64,000 nt of DNA from SG-bin9 sp049323835 (GCA_049323835.1 JBMOOJ010000089.1:1-64000), one strand, 5' to 3'; counted from the first letter of the stretch, positions 47,537-57,401 are shown. Numbers and translations: made by a program. Notes: a model not told the origin generated them from the letters alone.

Positions 47537-49546
47537 CTACCCCATGATCTCCTGAGCACCGAAGCACGTCGGTTGCGAGAGCGCACCGCCGTTGCGGGCC
47601 CCCAGCGTCGCCGTACCTGATGTCGTCTTCCATTGCAGGGTGTAGGTCAGAGCGGAGGTCGAGTTGGGACGATCATGCACGGCGAACGACTGCGGAATCA
47701 CACCGCTGCTGGCGCCCTGTTTGGCCGCACTCGAAACGTTGTCGCGCCCGAAAACTCCGGCCAGTGATGTGCCGCCTCGATCAACGTCCAGCGACAGCGT
47801 ATTTCCCTGCGTGTCGCAGTCACCGCCCCCAGAAAAACTGATGCGTATCGGATTAGCCGCCGAGCGCGGCGTGATCGCGGCACTGATGCCGGTTGACGTG
47901 AAAGACGTGCTTGTGGTCGTCGTCGTCGAGTTCGATTGCGTGTTGAACTGCTGAACGACATCGCCGGGCCGGGGCGTTCCCGGCCCGAAAGCCTGCACCG
48001 TGACGAGGTTCGTTGTCGTCCATGTGCCGGCGGTGAGGCCGGATGCGCCCCACTCGATAAAGCCGAGGATGCGATAGGCTTTCGCGGCAACGGCAGTGCC
48101 CGTGTAGAAGACGCCGGCACTGTCGGCGCCGCCAGCCCCGCCTTCCGCCGTTGACGATGCAGCCGTGTACTCGCTCAGCGGATAGACATTGAACGTTCCG
48201 GCGCTATAGGTCGAACAATTGATGACTCCCAGCCTGAATGTCCCGCCGTCATTGAAGCCGACGACCCACAGGCGAAAGCCCGTCGACGACGTCACGCCGA
48301 GCGTGGACCCGGAGGAGACAACGAGCGACGTCGCCGCCGTCACCGGCACGGTCACGCCGGTTCCGTTTGGTCCGGCCGCGTTCCGGAAGCCGATCACGCA
48401 TGGCGAGGCCGGCGACGGATCGTTGCCGGCCGCGTCCTTGAGGGCAATCGTCAATGCACCGCCGCTGGCCGAAACGGCGAGCGAAGCATTCTGCAGCGCC
48501 AGCCCGGTCGTAACCGCGCCGGTCGCGCCGTTCAGCGAGGTGACGCCGCCGGCAGCGGAGCCGGCAATCGGCCGCCAGCGCGACGACACTCCATCATACA
48601 GCAGAACCGCGCCCTGCCCCGGCGCAAGCGTCAGATCGCTGCCCGGCGCAAAGCGGTTGCCGGCCAGCGACGCGGTGTTTTCGTCCTTGAGGACAGCGGC
48701 AAACGCTCCGACATTCATCACATGCACGATCCGGCCATTGCCGCCGCCGGCGAGGCCCGTGATCTGACGAACCGCGTCGGTCGAGATGCGCAGAACGCTC
48801 GCACTCGAGAACCCCGCCGGCGCGTAGTCGTTCTGATCCGACGTAATCTGCGCCGGTGAAATTACGCCGGTTAACGACAGCGCCTTTGGCAGGGTCAGGT
48901 TGCCGGACGCCTGATCGATGACAAAGGAATCGGTGAAGCTCGAGCCATCCGGCGACACTTTCAGCTTGAACGCATCCGAGCCGATCAGTCCGAACTCGGC
49001 GCGCCCGGAGAACGCGCTGGAGAACACCACCGACGCCGTGTTCCCGGGCCCCTCCTTCGACATCTGCAGCCGCACATCGCCGCTGCCGCCGTCGCCGGTT
49101 GCGATAGCGTTGAGCAGCACCGCGTTCGAGCGGACGCTCAGGCGATTGACCATATCCGCCGGCGTGTTGACGCCGATCCGGAGAATGTCGTCCAGCAGCA
49201 CCGGCAACTCGCGCAGATCGCGCCACGCCGTGCCGTCGAAAACAAAGAGAACGTCGTCGGCGATCGACCACGCGATCCAGCCGGTGTGCGGGACGAGAAA
49301 GCGCCATGCGCCGTCTTCCCAGGTTGCGATCGTGGTTGCGTGCCCGGCCCACGCGCCGGCCGGCGCCGCGGCAACGATATGCCGGTCGCCCTCATCCGGA
49401 CTGGCCGGAGGCGCAGAGCGATCCGTGTCGCGCACGGCGACCTGGATGACCGCGTCGAGAATGCGCAGCGCTTCGTTGTGCGTGACGTGCTTCTGCGCCT
49501 GGCTGCCCTCGATGAAGGGCAGCCCGAGATTGGCTGTGTCTGTCAT
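47537..49546 (-). CDS. DUF2793 GTA/phage tail-associated protein
   Basis: A 669-residue protein. The first ~110 residues match DUF2793 (NLGLPFIEGSQAQKHVTHNEALRILDAVIQVAV and a WxxDGxWRFLVP-like stretch). The middle has Gly/Thr/Ser-rich beta repeats as in tail-fibre or spike shafts (GAVTTGLALQNASLAVSASG). The C-terminal ~150 residues (TQSNSTTTTTSTSFTSTG...) look like a beta-sandwich head domain. Such proteins follow the host-recognition protein gp15 in GTA clusters and probably bind the cell surface. It starts 6 nt after gp15. Confidence 0.85.
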   Translation of the reverse strand: MTDTANLGLPFIEGSQAQKHVTHNEALRILDAVIQVAVRDTDRSAPPASPDEGDRHIVAAAPAGAWAGHATTIATWEDGAWRFLVPHTGWIAWSIADDVLFVFDGTAWRDLRELPVLLDDILRIGVNTPADMVNRLSVRSNAVLLNAIATGDGGSGDVRLQMSKEGPGNTASVVFSSAFSGRAEFGLIGSDAFKLKVSPDGSSFTDSFVIDQASGNLTLPKALSLTGVISPAQITSDQNDYAPAGFSSASVLRISTDAVRQITGLAGGGNGRIVHVMNVGAFAAVLKDENTASLAGNRFAPGSDLTLAPGQGAVLLYDGVSSRWRPIAGSAAGGVTSLNGATGAVTTGLALQNASLAVSASGGALTIALKDAAGNDPSPASPCVIGFRNAAGPNGTGVTVPVTAATSLVVSSGSTLGVTSSTGFRLWVVGFNDGGTFRLGVINCSTYSAGTFNVYPLSEYTAASSTAEGGAGGADSAGVFYTGTAVAAKAYRILGFIEWGASGLTAGTWTTTNLVTVQAFGPGTPRPGDVVQQFNTQSNSTTTTTSTSFTSTGISAAITPRSAANPIRISFSGGGDCDTQGNTLSLDVDRGGTSLAGVFGRDNVSSAAKQGASSGVIPQSFAVHDRPNSTSALTYTLQWKTTSGTATLGARNGGALSQPTCFGAQEIMG

Positions 49547-49552
49547 GATCGC

Positions 49553-52500
49553 TCAGAGGTTGAGGGTGGCTTCGGTGAGATGGCCCGGCCCGGTCTGGGC
49601 GGAGACCTGCGCGATGCGGACGTGCAGGCTCGCGAGCGGCGCGCCGAAATCGGCAAGCTCGTCGGCCGTTGTATAGATCGCAGCGGGACTCGTGACTTCG
49701 AGACGGCGCACGACGGCCGCGCCCGAGAGAATCTCGGCCACATAGGCTTCGCTGTCTTCGCCGAGCGGCGGTTCGATGGCCCAGTTGTCGCCGTTGACGC
49801 GGGCGCGCCGGATCCAGCGCAGATGGATGCCATCGGCCGCGCGTGCTGCCGTCAGGTGCACGGGCGACAGCGGCATGATCGCGGTTGCACGCGGCGTGAC
49901 GGTCACCGCCACGGCGGCCGGGTCGCTGTGACTGCGCCCGCCGGGTGCGATCCGCAAACTCAACGGCCGCGCCAGCATGCCGAGCCCGCGCGCGATCGGA
50001 ACCAGATGGTCGTCGAGCAGCACGAATGGTGCGCCCGCTGGCACAAGTTCGGCGATCGCGTACTCGCTGCCGGCCTGCCCGCGCAGCAGCCGCGACAGGC
50101 GGTAGGTCCGCTCGTCCATCAGTTCGGCGTGGGCGAACTGCAAAACCTCCCAAACTCCGTCGGCTGTTCGCACCGCCGCCGCGTTGGCGCTCTCCAGTAC
50201 TTTTGCGTCGGATACCGACGTCAATCCGCCGCCATAAAGCTTGACGCGAAACTGCGTGGCGTGATCCCAGCGGCTCGTCGGACCGCGCGGCAGCGGATCG
50301 AGCGTCTCGCCCATGATGGACGGCGCCAGCGCCACCGCGGCCTTGTCGAAGCTCGCCCCATCGAGCGAACGCCAGACATTGACCGAACCTGGCCACGGAT
50401 CGGCGAACACAGCGAGCCGCGTCAGCACCGGCGGCATCGACAGTTCGAGCGCCGGCAGATCGAGCACCTCAACACGAACCGGACCGATGGCGTGCGGCAC
50501 CGCCGCTGTGCGGCGTCGTGGCAGAGACAGCGGCACGGAGAACACTTCGGGATCGATGCTGCGCGCTCTCACCTGCCGCGATTGCGTATCGGTGAGTGCA
50601 TCGATCTCGACCAGCCGCCGCCGGCCGTTGACGGTCAGGCCGATCACATCCCCCGGCGTGAGTGCGAGATATTTTGCGCCAAGTGCGAACTCGGCGTTCT
50701 CCCGTCCGGCCCAGAGATCTTGCAGCCAGATGTCCGAGCGGCGTGACGCGGCGGCATCGTCGGTAACGATGGAGAAATCCGCTCGCGTGGTGCGGTTTGA
50801 ACCGCCGACCAGCCGCCGCGACGTCACGGCCGCCCGGCGATAGTCAGTCGTAGCGTCGGTGTATCCGAAGCTCACCTCGCGCGGCAGCTCGGTTTCCTGG
50901 CTGCGCGTCAATTGCGCCAGCGAGCCGCGGTCGGGTGCGACAAGATCATCCTCGCCGATCTCCGCAACCGGCCGTCCGCCGCGCTGAACGAAACGCAACG
51001 TGCCGTCGGCCGCGGTCGCGTCGAAAGCATAGGCCATCGCCAGCGGCTCGATCATGGCGCGCGGCGGCATCGGCCGGTCGACGACATAACCGTCACAGCT
51101 GTCGCGCAAGCCGGATGTATCGGCGCCGGTCACATTGCTGTCGCGCAGGATTGCCGCGACCAGATCGTCGAGCGGCGCGCTGCCGAGCCGCCCCGTCAGC
51201 CAGTGCCCGGTCCGCCAGTTGCCTGCATCGCTCCAGATATCCTCGGCGACAGGAAACACCGGATACGGCCGCGCATCCCACGTCCACAGATGGATCGCCG
51301 ACGGATCGATCATCCGCTCGCCGTAGAGCGGCGAGACGGGATTGAACACATCGTTCGCGCCGAACGCCGGATCGAACGTCTTCAGCGCCGCTTCCAGCAT
51401 GCGGCGCTGGATCAGGTCATCGCGTTGCGCATTGGAGAAGTATGGAAAGAACGATTCCGATGATTTCGGATCAGGAAACACGCTCGGCTGATTGGCGCCC
51501 TTGTCGACCGCGGGACAACCGATCTCGGTCAGCCAGATCGGCTTGCTCCGCGGAACCCACGCAGTCGGCGATCCGAGCTCCGCATGGGCGACGCGCTCGT
51601 AGTGCGCATTGCTCCACCAGTTCCAGAGATCCTTCTGCCGGAACGTCCACGGCTTGCCGAGACCGTCGGTGATCGGCACCCGATCCTGGTCAGCACGCGC
51701 GCCCGCATCCGGATAGTACCAGTCGTAGGCTTGGCCCCGCGAAAGGTTCGCGCCGAGGTAATCGAGATCGTAGGTCGAGGACGCAATCGCCGCGTCGAGA
51801 TGGTCAGCCTCGTCGCGCCAGTCGGCAAGCGGCGCATAATAGTCGATGCCGACCGCATCGATCGCACCCGATGCCCACAACGGATCGAGCGGAAAGCGCA
51901 CCTCGGAGGCGTCATCGTCGATGACATGGGCGCCGTACTCCGTCCAGTCGGCCCCGTAGGTGACTGTCGCCGATCCGACGATCGCTTTCACCTCCGCCGC
52001 CAAGGACACGAGATGTTCGACCGCCGGATAGATGCCCGCCCCCGATCGCACGCGCGTCAGCGCAGCAAGTTCCGAGCCGATCAGGAACGCATGCACCCCG
52101 CCCGCGGCGACGGAAAGGTTCGCATAGTGCAGCACCATGGGACGATACGTTGCGAAGAAGTTTGCCACTTGCGCGGCGGCCGTCGCGGTCCCCTGCGGCG
52201 AACCGGGCTGCCCCGGCGCCGGATCGCAGGTGATGCGGCCGCGCCAGGGATATGGCGGCTGCGGCGCAGTGCCCGTGTAGGGGTTGGTTCGCCCGTTATC
52301 GGCCGGCACATCCATCATTACGAACGGATAGAGCGTGACCTTCAGGCCGCGCCGTTTGATCTCGTCGATCAGGCGGATCACGGTGTCGTCCGACGGCGTT
52401 CCGCCGAACGCGGGACGCCCGTCGACCAGCGACACCAGATGGGCGCCGGCGCGCGTCGCACCGGCAACCGACCACGGCGCACCTGACGTTTGCTTCAGCG

Positions 52501-53470
52501 CGTTGTCGACGCCGGGCTGCACCACGCATTCGCCGGCCCGCAGGTCGTTGCCGAACCACGCGACCACCAGCGCGATGCGCTCGAGTTGCGGGCAGATCGC
52601 TTGCAGATCGTCCAGCGCGCCGAGAACGTCGTTGCTCGCATAGGTAACGTGACGATTTTCCGGAGCGGATTGGCCCGGCCCGAGCAGTTGCACGCGCGTC
52701 TCGGTGTCGTAACCGAACTCGGTCGTGCCGGGGATGAGCGTCACCGCCCGCACCATCGTTTCGAGGCGGCCGATCGGACGGATGATCTCGAATGACAGCT
52801 GCGGAATGCGATTGCCGAACTCCGCGAGCGGCAGATGCTCGAACACGACATACGCGAGACCGCGATAGGCCGGCGCATTCCCCGCACCTTCCTTCGCGAC
52901 GATCAGGCCGTCCGGCTCCTGTGCTTCATCGCCGCGATAGACGCGGAAGTTGATCGCTGCCGTATCGAGCGGCTTGCCGTCGGCCCAGACCCGGCCGATG
53001 CGCGCGATCACGCCTTCGCAGAGACCGACGGCGAAGTTCGCGTAGTATGCATAGGTCGTCGTGGTCGTGACGGTCGCCGGCGTTGTCGCGCCTCCGCCAC
53101 CGCCTGAATCGCCGTTGAAGATATCGCCCTTGCCGCCGCGTCCGCCGGTGGTGCCGCCGCCCGACGTTTCGCTGCGCGTCGAGACGACTTCCTCGAGCCG
53201 CGTCGCCCAGATCACCTGGCCGGACAGTCGCGCGCGTCCGTACACGCGCGGAACGGGCGTGCCCTCGGAGGCAGCCATTACATCGAGGTCGGTCAGCCGC
53301 GGCCCTTCGATGTTGCGCGTCTTCGGATCGGCCTTGCCGCCGCCGAAGAGCGCGCGATCGATCAGGTTGCCGCCGATCGCACCGGCAATGCGTCCGCCAA
53401 ATGCGCCGACGATCCCGAAGGCCTTACCGCCGAGCGAGCCGCCGACGGCAGAGAGAACAAGCGCAGCCAT
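49553..53470 (-). CDS. GTA gp15-like host-recognition/tail tip protein (TIM-barrel)
   Basis: A 1305-residue protein colinear with gp15 of the Rhodobacter GTA. The N-terminal Gly/Ala segment (LSAVGGSLGGKAFGIVGAFGGRIAGAIGG) may insert in a membrane. A beta-rich region (VPRVYGRARLSGQVIW) follows, then a glycoside-hydrolase-like TIM barrel about residues 420-740 (LIGSELAALTRVRSGAGIYPAVEHL, PIWLTEIGCPAVDKGANQPS) and the phage tail-3 domain (about 780-1000). It sits at the tail tip and is thought to contact host surface glycans. Its ATG overlaps the NlpC/P60 gene stop by 1 nt. Confidence 0.93.
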   Translation of the reverse strand: MAALVLSAVGGSLGGKAFGIVGAFGGRIAGAIGGNLIDRALFGGGKADPKTRNIEGPRLTDLDVMAASEGTPVPRVYGRARLSGQVIWATRLEEVVSTRSETSGGGTTGGRGGKGDIFNGDSGGGGGATTPATVTTTTTYAYYANFAVGLCEGVIARIGRVWADGKPLDTAAINFRVYRGDEAQEPDGLIVAKEGAGNAPAYRGLAYVVFEHLPLAEFGNRIPQLSFEIIRPIGRLETMVRAVTLIPGTTEFGYDTETRVQLLGPGQSAPENRHVTYASNDVLGALDDLQAICPQLERIALVVAWFGNDLRAGECVVQPGVDNALKQTSGAPWSVAGATRAGAHLVSLVDGRPAFGGTPSDDTVIRLIDEIKRRGLKVTLYPFVMMDVPADNGRTNPYTGTAPQPPYPWRGRITCDPAPGQPGSPQGTATAAAQVANFFATYRPMVLHYANLSVAAGGVHAFLIGSELAALTRVRSGAGIYPAVEHLVSLAAEVKAIVGSATVTYGADWTEYGAHVIDDDASEVRFPLDPLWASGAIDAVGIDYYAPLADWRDEADHLDAAIASSTYDLDYLGANLSRGQAYDWYYPDAGARADQDRVPITDGLGKPWTFRQKDLWNWWSNAHYERVAHAELGSPTAWVPRSKPIWLTEIGCPAVDKGANQPSVFPDPKSSESFFPYFSNAQRDDLIQRRMLEAALKTFDPAFGANDVFNPVSPLYGERMIDPSAIHLWTWDARPYPVFPVAEDIWSDAGNWRTGHWLTGRLGSAPLDDLVAAILRDSNVTGADTSGLRDSCDGYVVDRPMPPRAMIEPLAMAYAFDATAADGTLRFVQRGGRPVAEIGEDDLVAPDRGSLAQLTRSQETELPREVSFGYTDATTDYRRAAVTSRRLVGGSNRTTRADFSIVTDDAAASRRSDIWLQDLWAGRENAEFALGAKYLALTPGDVIGLTVNGRRRLVEIDALTDTQSRQVRARSIDPEVFSVPLSLPRRRTAAVPHAIGPVRVEVLDLPALELSMPPVLTRLAVFADPWPGSVNVWRSLDGASFDKAAVALAPSIMGETLDPLPRGPTSRWDHATQFRVKLYGGGLTSVSDAKVLESANAAAVRTADGVWEVLQFAHAELMDERTYRLSRLLRGQAGSEYAIAELVPAGAPFVLLDDHLVPIARGLGMLARPLSLRIAPGGRSHSDPAAVAVTVTPRATAIMPLSPVHLTAARAADGIHLRWIRRARVNGDNWAIEPPLGEDSEAYVAEILSGAAVVRRLEVTSPAAIYTTADELADFGAPLASLHVRIAQVSAQTGPGHLTEATLNL

Positions 53471-53907
53471 CAGTCCGTCACTCCGGGAAAACCGAATGCG
53501 TACGCAATCCGCCGGCGCCACCAGGGCGCAAGCGCGACCTCGCAGACCGATGCGCCGTCATGCGCATGGATCATGCGGCCGTCGTCACTGACGATCGCCG
53601 CATGCTTGGCGACGAAGCCCGCGCGCCAGCGAAACAGCAGCACGTCGCCAGCGGCCACGTTCGCGACATCGATCGGGACAAGATGACGGAAGCCGGCATC
53701 CGCCAGCGCCTCGTCCCCGGTCGCCTCGGCCCAGTCCGGCGCATAGGCACGCACCGGCTCAGGCTCGTCGCCGATCAGGTTGCGCCAGACGCCGCGGATA
53801 AGGCCAAGGCAATCGCAGCCGACGCCTTTCACCGACGCCTGATGGCGATAGCGCGTGCCGATCCAGCTTCGCGCCTCGATGACGATGGCGGAACGGGTCA
53901 AGGACAT
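53470..53907 (-). CDS. GTA gp14-like NlpC/P60 peptidase
   Basis: A 145-residue papain-like cell-wall peptidase. The catalytic Cys is in VKGVGCDCLGLIRGVW, the His in GFVAKHAAIVSDD and a third polar residue follows (HAHDG). Tail-associated NlpC/P60 enzymes cut stem peptides during particle entry. The ATG at 53907 (MSLTRSAIVIEA) matches family members; the longer frame upstream is antisense-like. A 47-nt gap to the DUF2163 gene. Confidence 0.92.
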   Translation of the reverse strand: MSLTRSAIVIEARSWIGTRYRHQASVKGVGCDCLGLIRGVWRNLIGDEPEPVRAYAPDWAEATGDEALADAGFRHLVPIDVANVAAGDVLLFRWRAGFVAKHAAIVSDDGRMIHAHDGASVCEVALAPWWRRRIAYAFGFPGVTD

Positions 53908-53954
53908 GAAGAAGCTCTGATGACAGGGGCAGGTGCGCCGGTAAGCAGGAAACG

Positions 53955-54857
53955 TCAGACGCCCTCGATCTGCATCGACCCGCCATCGTTTCCGGGCGTA
54001 CCGGAAACCGGATAGCTGATGACAAAGTCGTTGCCGGGGATATGGGGAAAGCCGCGGAAGTTGGCGCTGTTGCCGAACACGTCGCGGCAGGTCGCGAATT
54101 GCTTGTCGCAGCCGGCGGTGACCGTGAACGCATCGCCCTCGGCGATCGGCTCTGGCATCGCCTGCCACAGCGACAGACGCACGCCATGATCGGTCAGGCG
54201 GTGATCCTTGATCTCCATCGCAAGGCCCGCATTGCCGCCGCTGGTCCAGCTCACGCGGCCGCCGGTGAACAAACCCCCCGCAAACGCATCGAGCCCCGAG
54301 ACGAAAACAATCGACGTTCCCGCGAGCGCCGCCACCGAACCCGCGCCATGAAAGCCCACGGTGCCGAGATTGAACTTGCAGCGCTGATCGCCGAGATCGG
54401 CGCTGCACTTGCCGGTGTAGAGACGGCCGCTGTCCTGCGCGAGCGCATCGGCGAGGCCGCGCAGCTCGACGGTGAACGCCTGCCCTTCCCGTTTCACTTC
54501 GCCGAGCGTTCCCCGCGCCGTCAGAAGACGCAGCGACACGTCGCTCCAGTCGACCAGCCATGTCTCGATCGCCGCTGCGTCGTAGCGCCCGCCCGCAAGA
54601 TCGTGCTCGTTCAGCGCATCATCGTCGAACGCACCGGCGATCTCGCTGCCGCCGGCGGACAGATCGAAGCGGCTCGTCGCCTCCGATCCGGAGAAGCCTG
54701 TGCCGGCGCGAAATGTCACGCCGCCGAAAGTAAGATCGTTGTCATGATCGGTGAAACCGAGCACGGTGCCGTCGCGCCGGATGATCTTCCAGCAATGCGC
54801 CAGCGTCGTTACGCCGGAATCGAGCTTCGTTTGCAGAGCGAGCGGGACAGATCTCAT
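53955..54857 (-). CDS. GTA gp13-like tail protein, DUF2163 (TIGR02218)
   Basis: A 300-residue tail-tip hub protein. The N-terminal LDSGVTTLAHCWKIIRRDGTVLGFTDHDNDL is diagnostic of DUF2163. The C-terminal half holds a Cys cluster (LYTGKCSADLGDQRCKFNLG and GCDKQFATCRDVFGNSANFRGFPHIPG) that in GTA structures binds an iron-sulfur cluster. Start overlaps the DUF2460 stop by 4 nt. Confidence 0.94.
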   Translation of the reverse strand: MRSVPLALQTKLDSGVTTLAHCWKIIRRDGTVLGFTDHDNDLTFGGVTFRAGTGFSGSEATSRFDLSAGGSEIAGAFDDDALNEHDLAGGRYDAAAIETWLVDWSDVSLRLLTARGTLGEVKREGQAFTVELRGLADALAQDSGRLYTGKCSADLGDQRCKFNLGTVGFHGAGSVAALAGTSIVFVSGLDAFAGGLFTGGRVSWTSGGNAGLAMEIKDHRLTDHGVRLSLWQAMPEPIAEGDAFTVTAGCDKQFATCRDVFGNSANFRGFPHIPGNDFVISYPVSGTPGNDGGSMQIEGV

Positions 54858-55498
54858 GGCCGGATCTCCACCAGTGGAATTTTTGGAATGGCCCCGGCTT
54901 CGAACGCCGAAAGATCGACTTCGAGATAGTCGGTGTCGAACCGCACCGGCACGTCGAACTGAAATCCCGCAGTGACGCTCGCGCCTGCGCCAGGCACGTG
55001 TCCCGCGAGAAACGTCACCAGCCCCGTGGTCGGGTCGCAGGTGAAATCGATGCCGCTCACCTTCTCGGCGCCGGCGACGGCCACGCGCACCGAGCCCGCG
55101 ACCGGCTTCGCGATCGGCCGTGCATAGACGGCGTGAACGCTGCCGTAAGACTTGACGAGCTGAAACTGCGCGCGGCTGCCGTCGCCGCTCCCGATCACCT
55201 GATCGAGCGGCGTCACCGGCGCAGCAGGCGATGCGGACGAATGATCCAGCCGGTCGCGCCAGCGAAAGCCGTGCAACTGCCCGCGCCGCTCCTCGAAGAA
55301 CGCAACCACCGTCTGCAGCGCATCGAGCGTCTTCACGCCGTAGCCCGCATCGAAGCGGCGGCGCGAATGCGCCCAGCGGGCGTTGCGCTCTTCGCGCCCC
55401 GAACCGAACGTGACAATCTCGGTGCGCCGTTCCGGCCCGCCCGCGCTTTTCAGTGCGATGTCGAGCGGAAACAGCACCTCATGGAAAGCTGCGGTCAT
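54854..55498 (-). CDS. GTA gp12-like distal tail protein, DUF2460 (TIGR02217)
   Basis: A 214-residue distal tail protein. FHEVLFPLDIALKSAGGPERRTEIVTFGSGREERNARWAHSRRRFDAGYG is the family N-terminus. The C-terminal part VRFDTDYLEVDLSAFEAGAIPKIPLVEIRP is also conserved. It forms a ring joining tail tube and hub. Overlaps the tape measure stop by 1 nt. Confidence 0.94.
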   Translation of the reverse strand: MTAAFHEVLFPLDIALKSAGGPERRTEIVTFGSGREERNARWAHSRRRFDAGYGVKTLDALQTVVAFFEERRGQLHGFRWRDRLDHSSASPAAPVTPLDQVIGSGDGSRAQFQLVKSYGSVHAVYARPIAKPVAGSVRVAVAGAEKVSGIDFTCDPTTGLVTFLAGHVPGAGASVTAGFQFDVPVRFDTDYLEVDLSAFEAGAIPKIPLVEIRP

Positions 55499-56067
55499 CA
55501 GAGACTCCGCTGCCCGCGCGCCACCGCACGCGCGATCTGGCCGGCGACGTAGGATTCGGAGCGGCGAAAGCTGTCTGCATCCGGCGTGGCGATGTTGACG
55601 ACGATGCTGTTGCCGCCGCCTCCGCTGGCTGCAACGCCGAGCCGTCCGTCCGGCGCGCGCCGGAGCGGCATGATCGCCTCCGGTCCCGCTTCGCCGGCGA
55701 GCCCGGTTCCACCGGAGGGCAGCGGAAAATACGTCGGCGATCCGACCACTCCTCCCGACGCGAACGGCTTGATGCCGCCGCGCGCGAGTTGCGAAAGCGC
55801 GACGGGAAGCCCGCTGAGGCCCATCGAGAAGATGCTTCCGAACGGCCCGAACGCATTCGCCACGGTCTGATTGGACACCTTGAGCGCCAGCGACTTCAGA
55901 ACGTCGTCGAACTGCTTGCCGCTCGATATCGAACTTGAGAACGCTTGCGTCATCACCGAGGCAAAGCCGCCGGCGCCGCGCGTCAGCTCGCGCGTCGATG
56001 ACAGAAGCTTCTGGAGCACGCGATCGGTGTCCTCGCCCTCCCGCGCCACATCCCCTTCAATCGCCAT
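55498..56067 (-). CDS. GTA gp11-like short tape measure protein
   Basis: A 189-residue tail tape measure protein of the lambda-type GTA family. A helical N-terminus (REGEDTDRVLQKLLSSTRELTRGAGGFASVMTQAF) leads to a Gly-rich region with GLSGLPVALSQLARGGIKPFASGGVVGSPTYFPLPSGGTGLAGEAGPEAIMPL, cut here as the well-known C-terminal tape-measure signature. It is far shorter than phage tape measures (600-1500 residues), which implies a very short tail tube and is typical of GTA. Overlaps gp10.1 by 11 nt. Confidence 0.9.
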   Translation of the reverse strand: MAIEGDVAREGEDTDRVLQKLLSSTRELTRGAGGFASVMTQAFSSSISSGKQFDDVLKSLALKVSNQTVANAFGPFGSIFSMGLSGLPVALSQLARGGIKPFASGGVVGSPTYFPLPSGGTGLAGEAGPEAIMPLRRAPDGRLGVAASGGGGNSIVVNIATPDADSFRRSESYVAGQIARAVARGQRSL

Positions 56068-56266
56068 TCGCGTGGCTCCTTGTGTCCGGGTACCGCGTCA
56101 TCAGATCGTTCATCGCCGCCCGCGCGATCGGCTTGGGCACGTGTCCGCGCACCGCATGGATGGCGTGGGCGAGTTCGCGTGGCGTCATCGACCAGAACGC
56201 ATCTGGCGACAGCTTCAGGATACCGAACCCGAAGCGCATGGCGTCGACCCATGGAAACGGTGTCAT
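56057..56266 (-). CDS. GTA gp10.1-like tail assembly chaperone (TIGR02216)
   Basis: A 69-residue protein with MRFGFGILKLSPDAFWSMTPRELAHAI, the pattern of the small TIGR02216 proteins (rcc01693-like). It lies between gp10 and the tape measure and overlaps both (1 nt and 11 nt), the position of the second part of a tail assembly chaperone. In many phages the two parts are linked by a frameshift; here they are separate genes with a TGATG junction. Confidence 0.88.
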   Translation of the reverse strand: MTPFPWVDAMRFGFGILKLSPDAFWSMTPRELAHAIHAVRGHVPKPIARAAMNDLMTRYPDTRSHANGD

Positions 56267-56583
56267 CAGCTCTCGTCCCCGAACGTCGCCGCGATCAGCG
56301 CGGCCGCGACGCGGACGTAACCCGCCGCACCGCCGTCGACCGCCATCGCCGCAACATCCTCGTCGGTCACGGCTTCGCCCGCACCGCGCAGGCCGGCCGC
56401 GATGATCCGCACCAGGTCGTGTGAGGACAACCGCCCCGTTCCGAAGCGCTCCGCCAGCATCGGCAGGTCGGTCGCGCCGAACGCAGCTTCGAGCTCGGCC
56501 AGCGCGCCGAGCGTGAGCACGAGGCGGCGCGGCTTGCCGCCGATGTCGGCATCGATCTCGCCGCGGTATTTGTTCGCCATCAA
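56266..56583 (-). CDS. GTA gp10-like tail assembly chaperone
   Basis: A 105-residue protein matching the GTA gp10 (Phage_TAC_11) family: MANKYRGEIDADIGGKPRRLVLTLGALAELEAAFG followed by LVRIIAAGLRGAGEAVTDEDVA. It probably coats the tape measure before tail tube assembly. Start overlaps the major tail protein stop by 4 nt. Confidence 0.92.
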   Translation of the reverse strand: MMANKYRGEIDADIGGKPRRLVLTLGALAELEAAFGATDLPMLAERFGTGRLSSHDLVRIIAAGLRGAGEAVTDEDVAAMAVDGGAAGYVRVAAALIAATFGDES

Positions 56584-56987
56584 GCAGCCGTAAACGTCAG
56601 CGCGCCGGCGGACTCGAGCGCCAGTTCGAACGTCACCTCACCATTGTGCTCGCCGGCGAACTCGAAGCTCGTGATCTGGAACGCACCCTCGATCGTACCG
56701 AAGTCCGGCACGATCACCTGGCATGCCTTCACGACGCCGTCGAAGAACGCCTGCCGCACCGTCGCGTCCGACGCAGTGTCGCGGAACAGGCCGCGGCCGG
56801 AGACCGACGCGCGCTTGACGCCCGCACCTTCCAGCAGTTCGCGCCAGCGCCCGGCGGATTCCGCGTGCGTGACATCGACCGTCTCCGCATTGAATGCGAT
56901 CTTGCGGCTGCGCAGACCGGCGACGGTGACGAACCCCGTGCCGTCATGCATCTTCAGCAGCAGATCCTTGCCCTTCTGTGCGCTCAT
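56580..56987 (-). CDS. GTA gp9-like major tail tube protein (TP901-1 family)
   Basis: A 135-residue beta-rich tail tube protein. MSAQKGKDLLLKMHDGTGFVTVAGLRSRKIAFNAETVDVTHAESAGRWREL, here quoted only by landmarks KDLLLK, VAGLRSR and DVTH, is the family N-terminus; the C-terminus ends FELALESAGALTFTAA. It polymerises into the tail tube. It lies 6 nt after the DUF3168 gene. Confidence 0.93.
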   Translation of the reverse strand: MSAQKGKDLLLKMHDGTGFVTVAGLRSRKIAFNAETVDVTHAESAGRWRELLEGAGVKRASVSGRGLFRDTASDATVRQAFFDGVVKACQVIVPDFGTIEGAFQITSFEFAGEHNGEVTFELALESAGALTFTAA

Positions 56988-56993
56988 GTAGTT

Positions 56994-57401
56994 TCATTCC
57001 TCTTCTGTGAGTGCGCGAAAACGAACCAGCGCGTGATAGGTGCGGCCGTCGGCTTCGCGCCGGATGTCGGCGATGGTGAAGCGCAGATTGACGAGGCGGT
57101 GTCCCGGCAAATCGAGCGGCGCATCGTCGAGCGCTTGCAGCAGCGCGCCCGCGATCACATGCGCCTCGCGATGCCCGCCCTTGCGCGACCAGGCGTGCAG
57201 CACGAGCTGATGCTCCTGCACGGCTCCGCCATCCGCGGACGCTTCGCTTAAGCGCGCCTCGCCGAGCGTCACGTAAGGAAAGTCGGCGCTGCGCGGCGGC
57301 TCATCGTAGACATGCGCTCCGCCGAGCGCGGATGTCAGCGCGCCATCCGCACGCAAGGCATCGTAAACCGCGGCGCGAAGCGCGACGTGTGCTGCGGGCA
57401 T
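56994..57401 (-). CDS. GTA gp8-like DUF3168 tail terminator
   Basis: A 135-residue protein of the DUF3168 family (ALRAAVYDALRADGALTSALGG at the N-terminus, VLHAWSRKGGHREAHVIAGALLQAL in the middle). It caps the tail tube at the head-proximal end. Position between head-tail adaptor and major tail protein agrees with this. Confidence 0.92.
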   Translation of the reverse strand: MPAAHVALRAAVYDALRADGALTSALGGAHVYDEPPRSADFPYVTLGEARLSEASADGGAVQEHQLVLHAWSRKGGHREAHVIAGALLQALDDAPLDLPGHRLVNLRFTIADIRREADGRTYHALVRFRALTEEE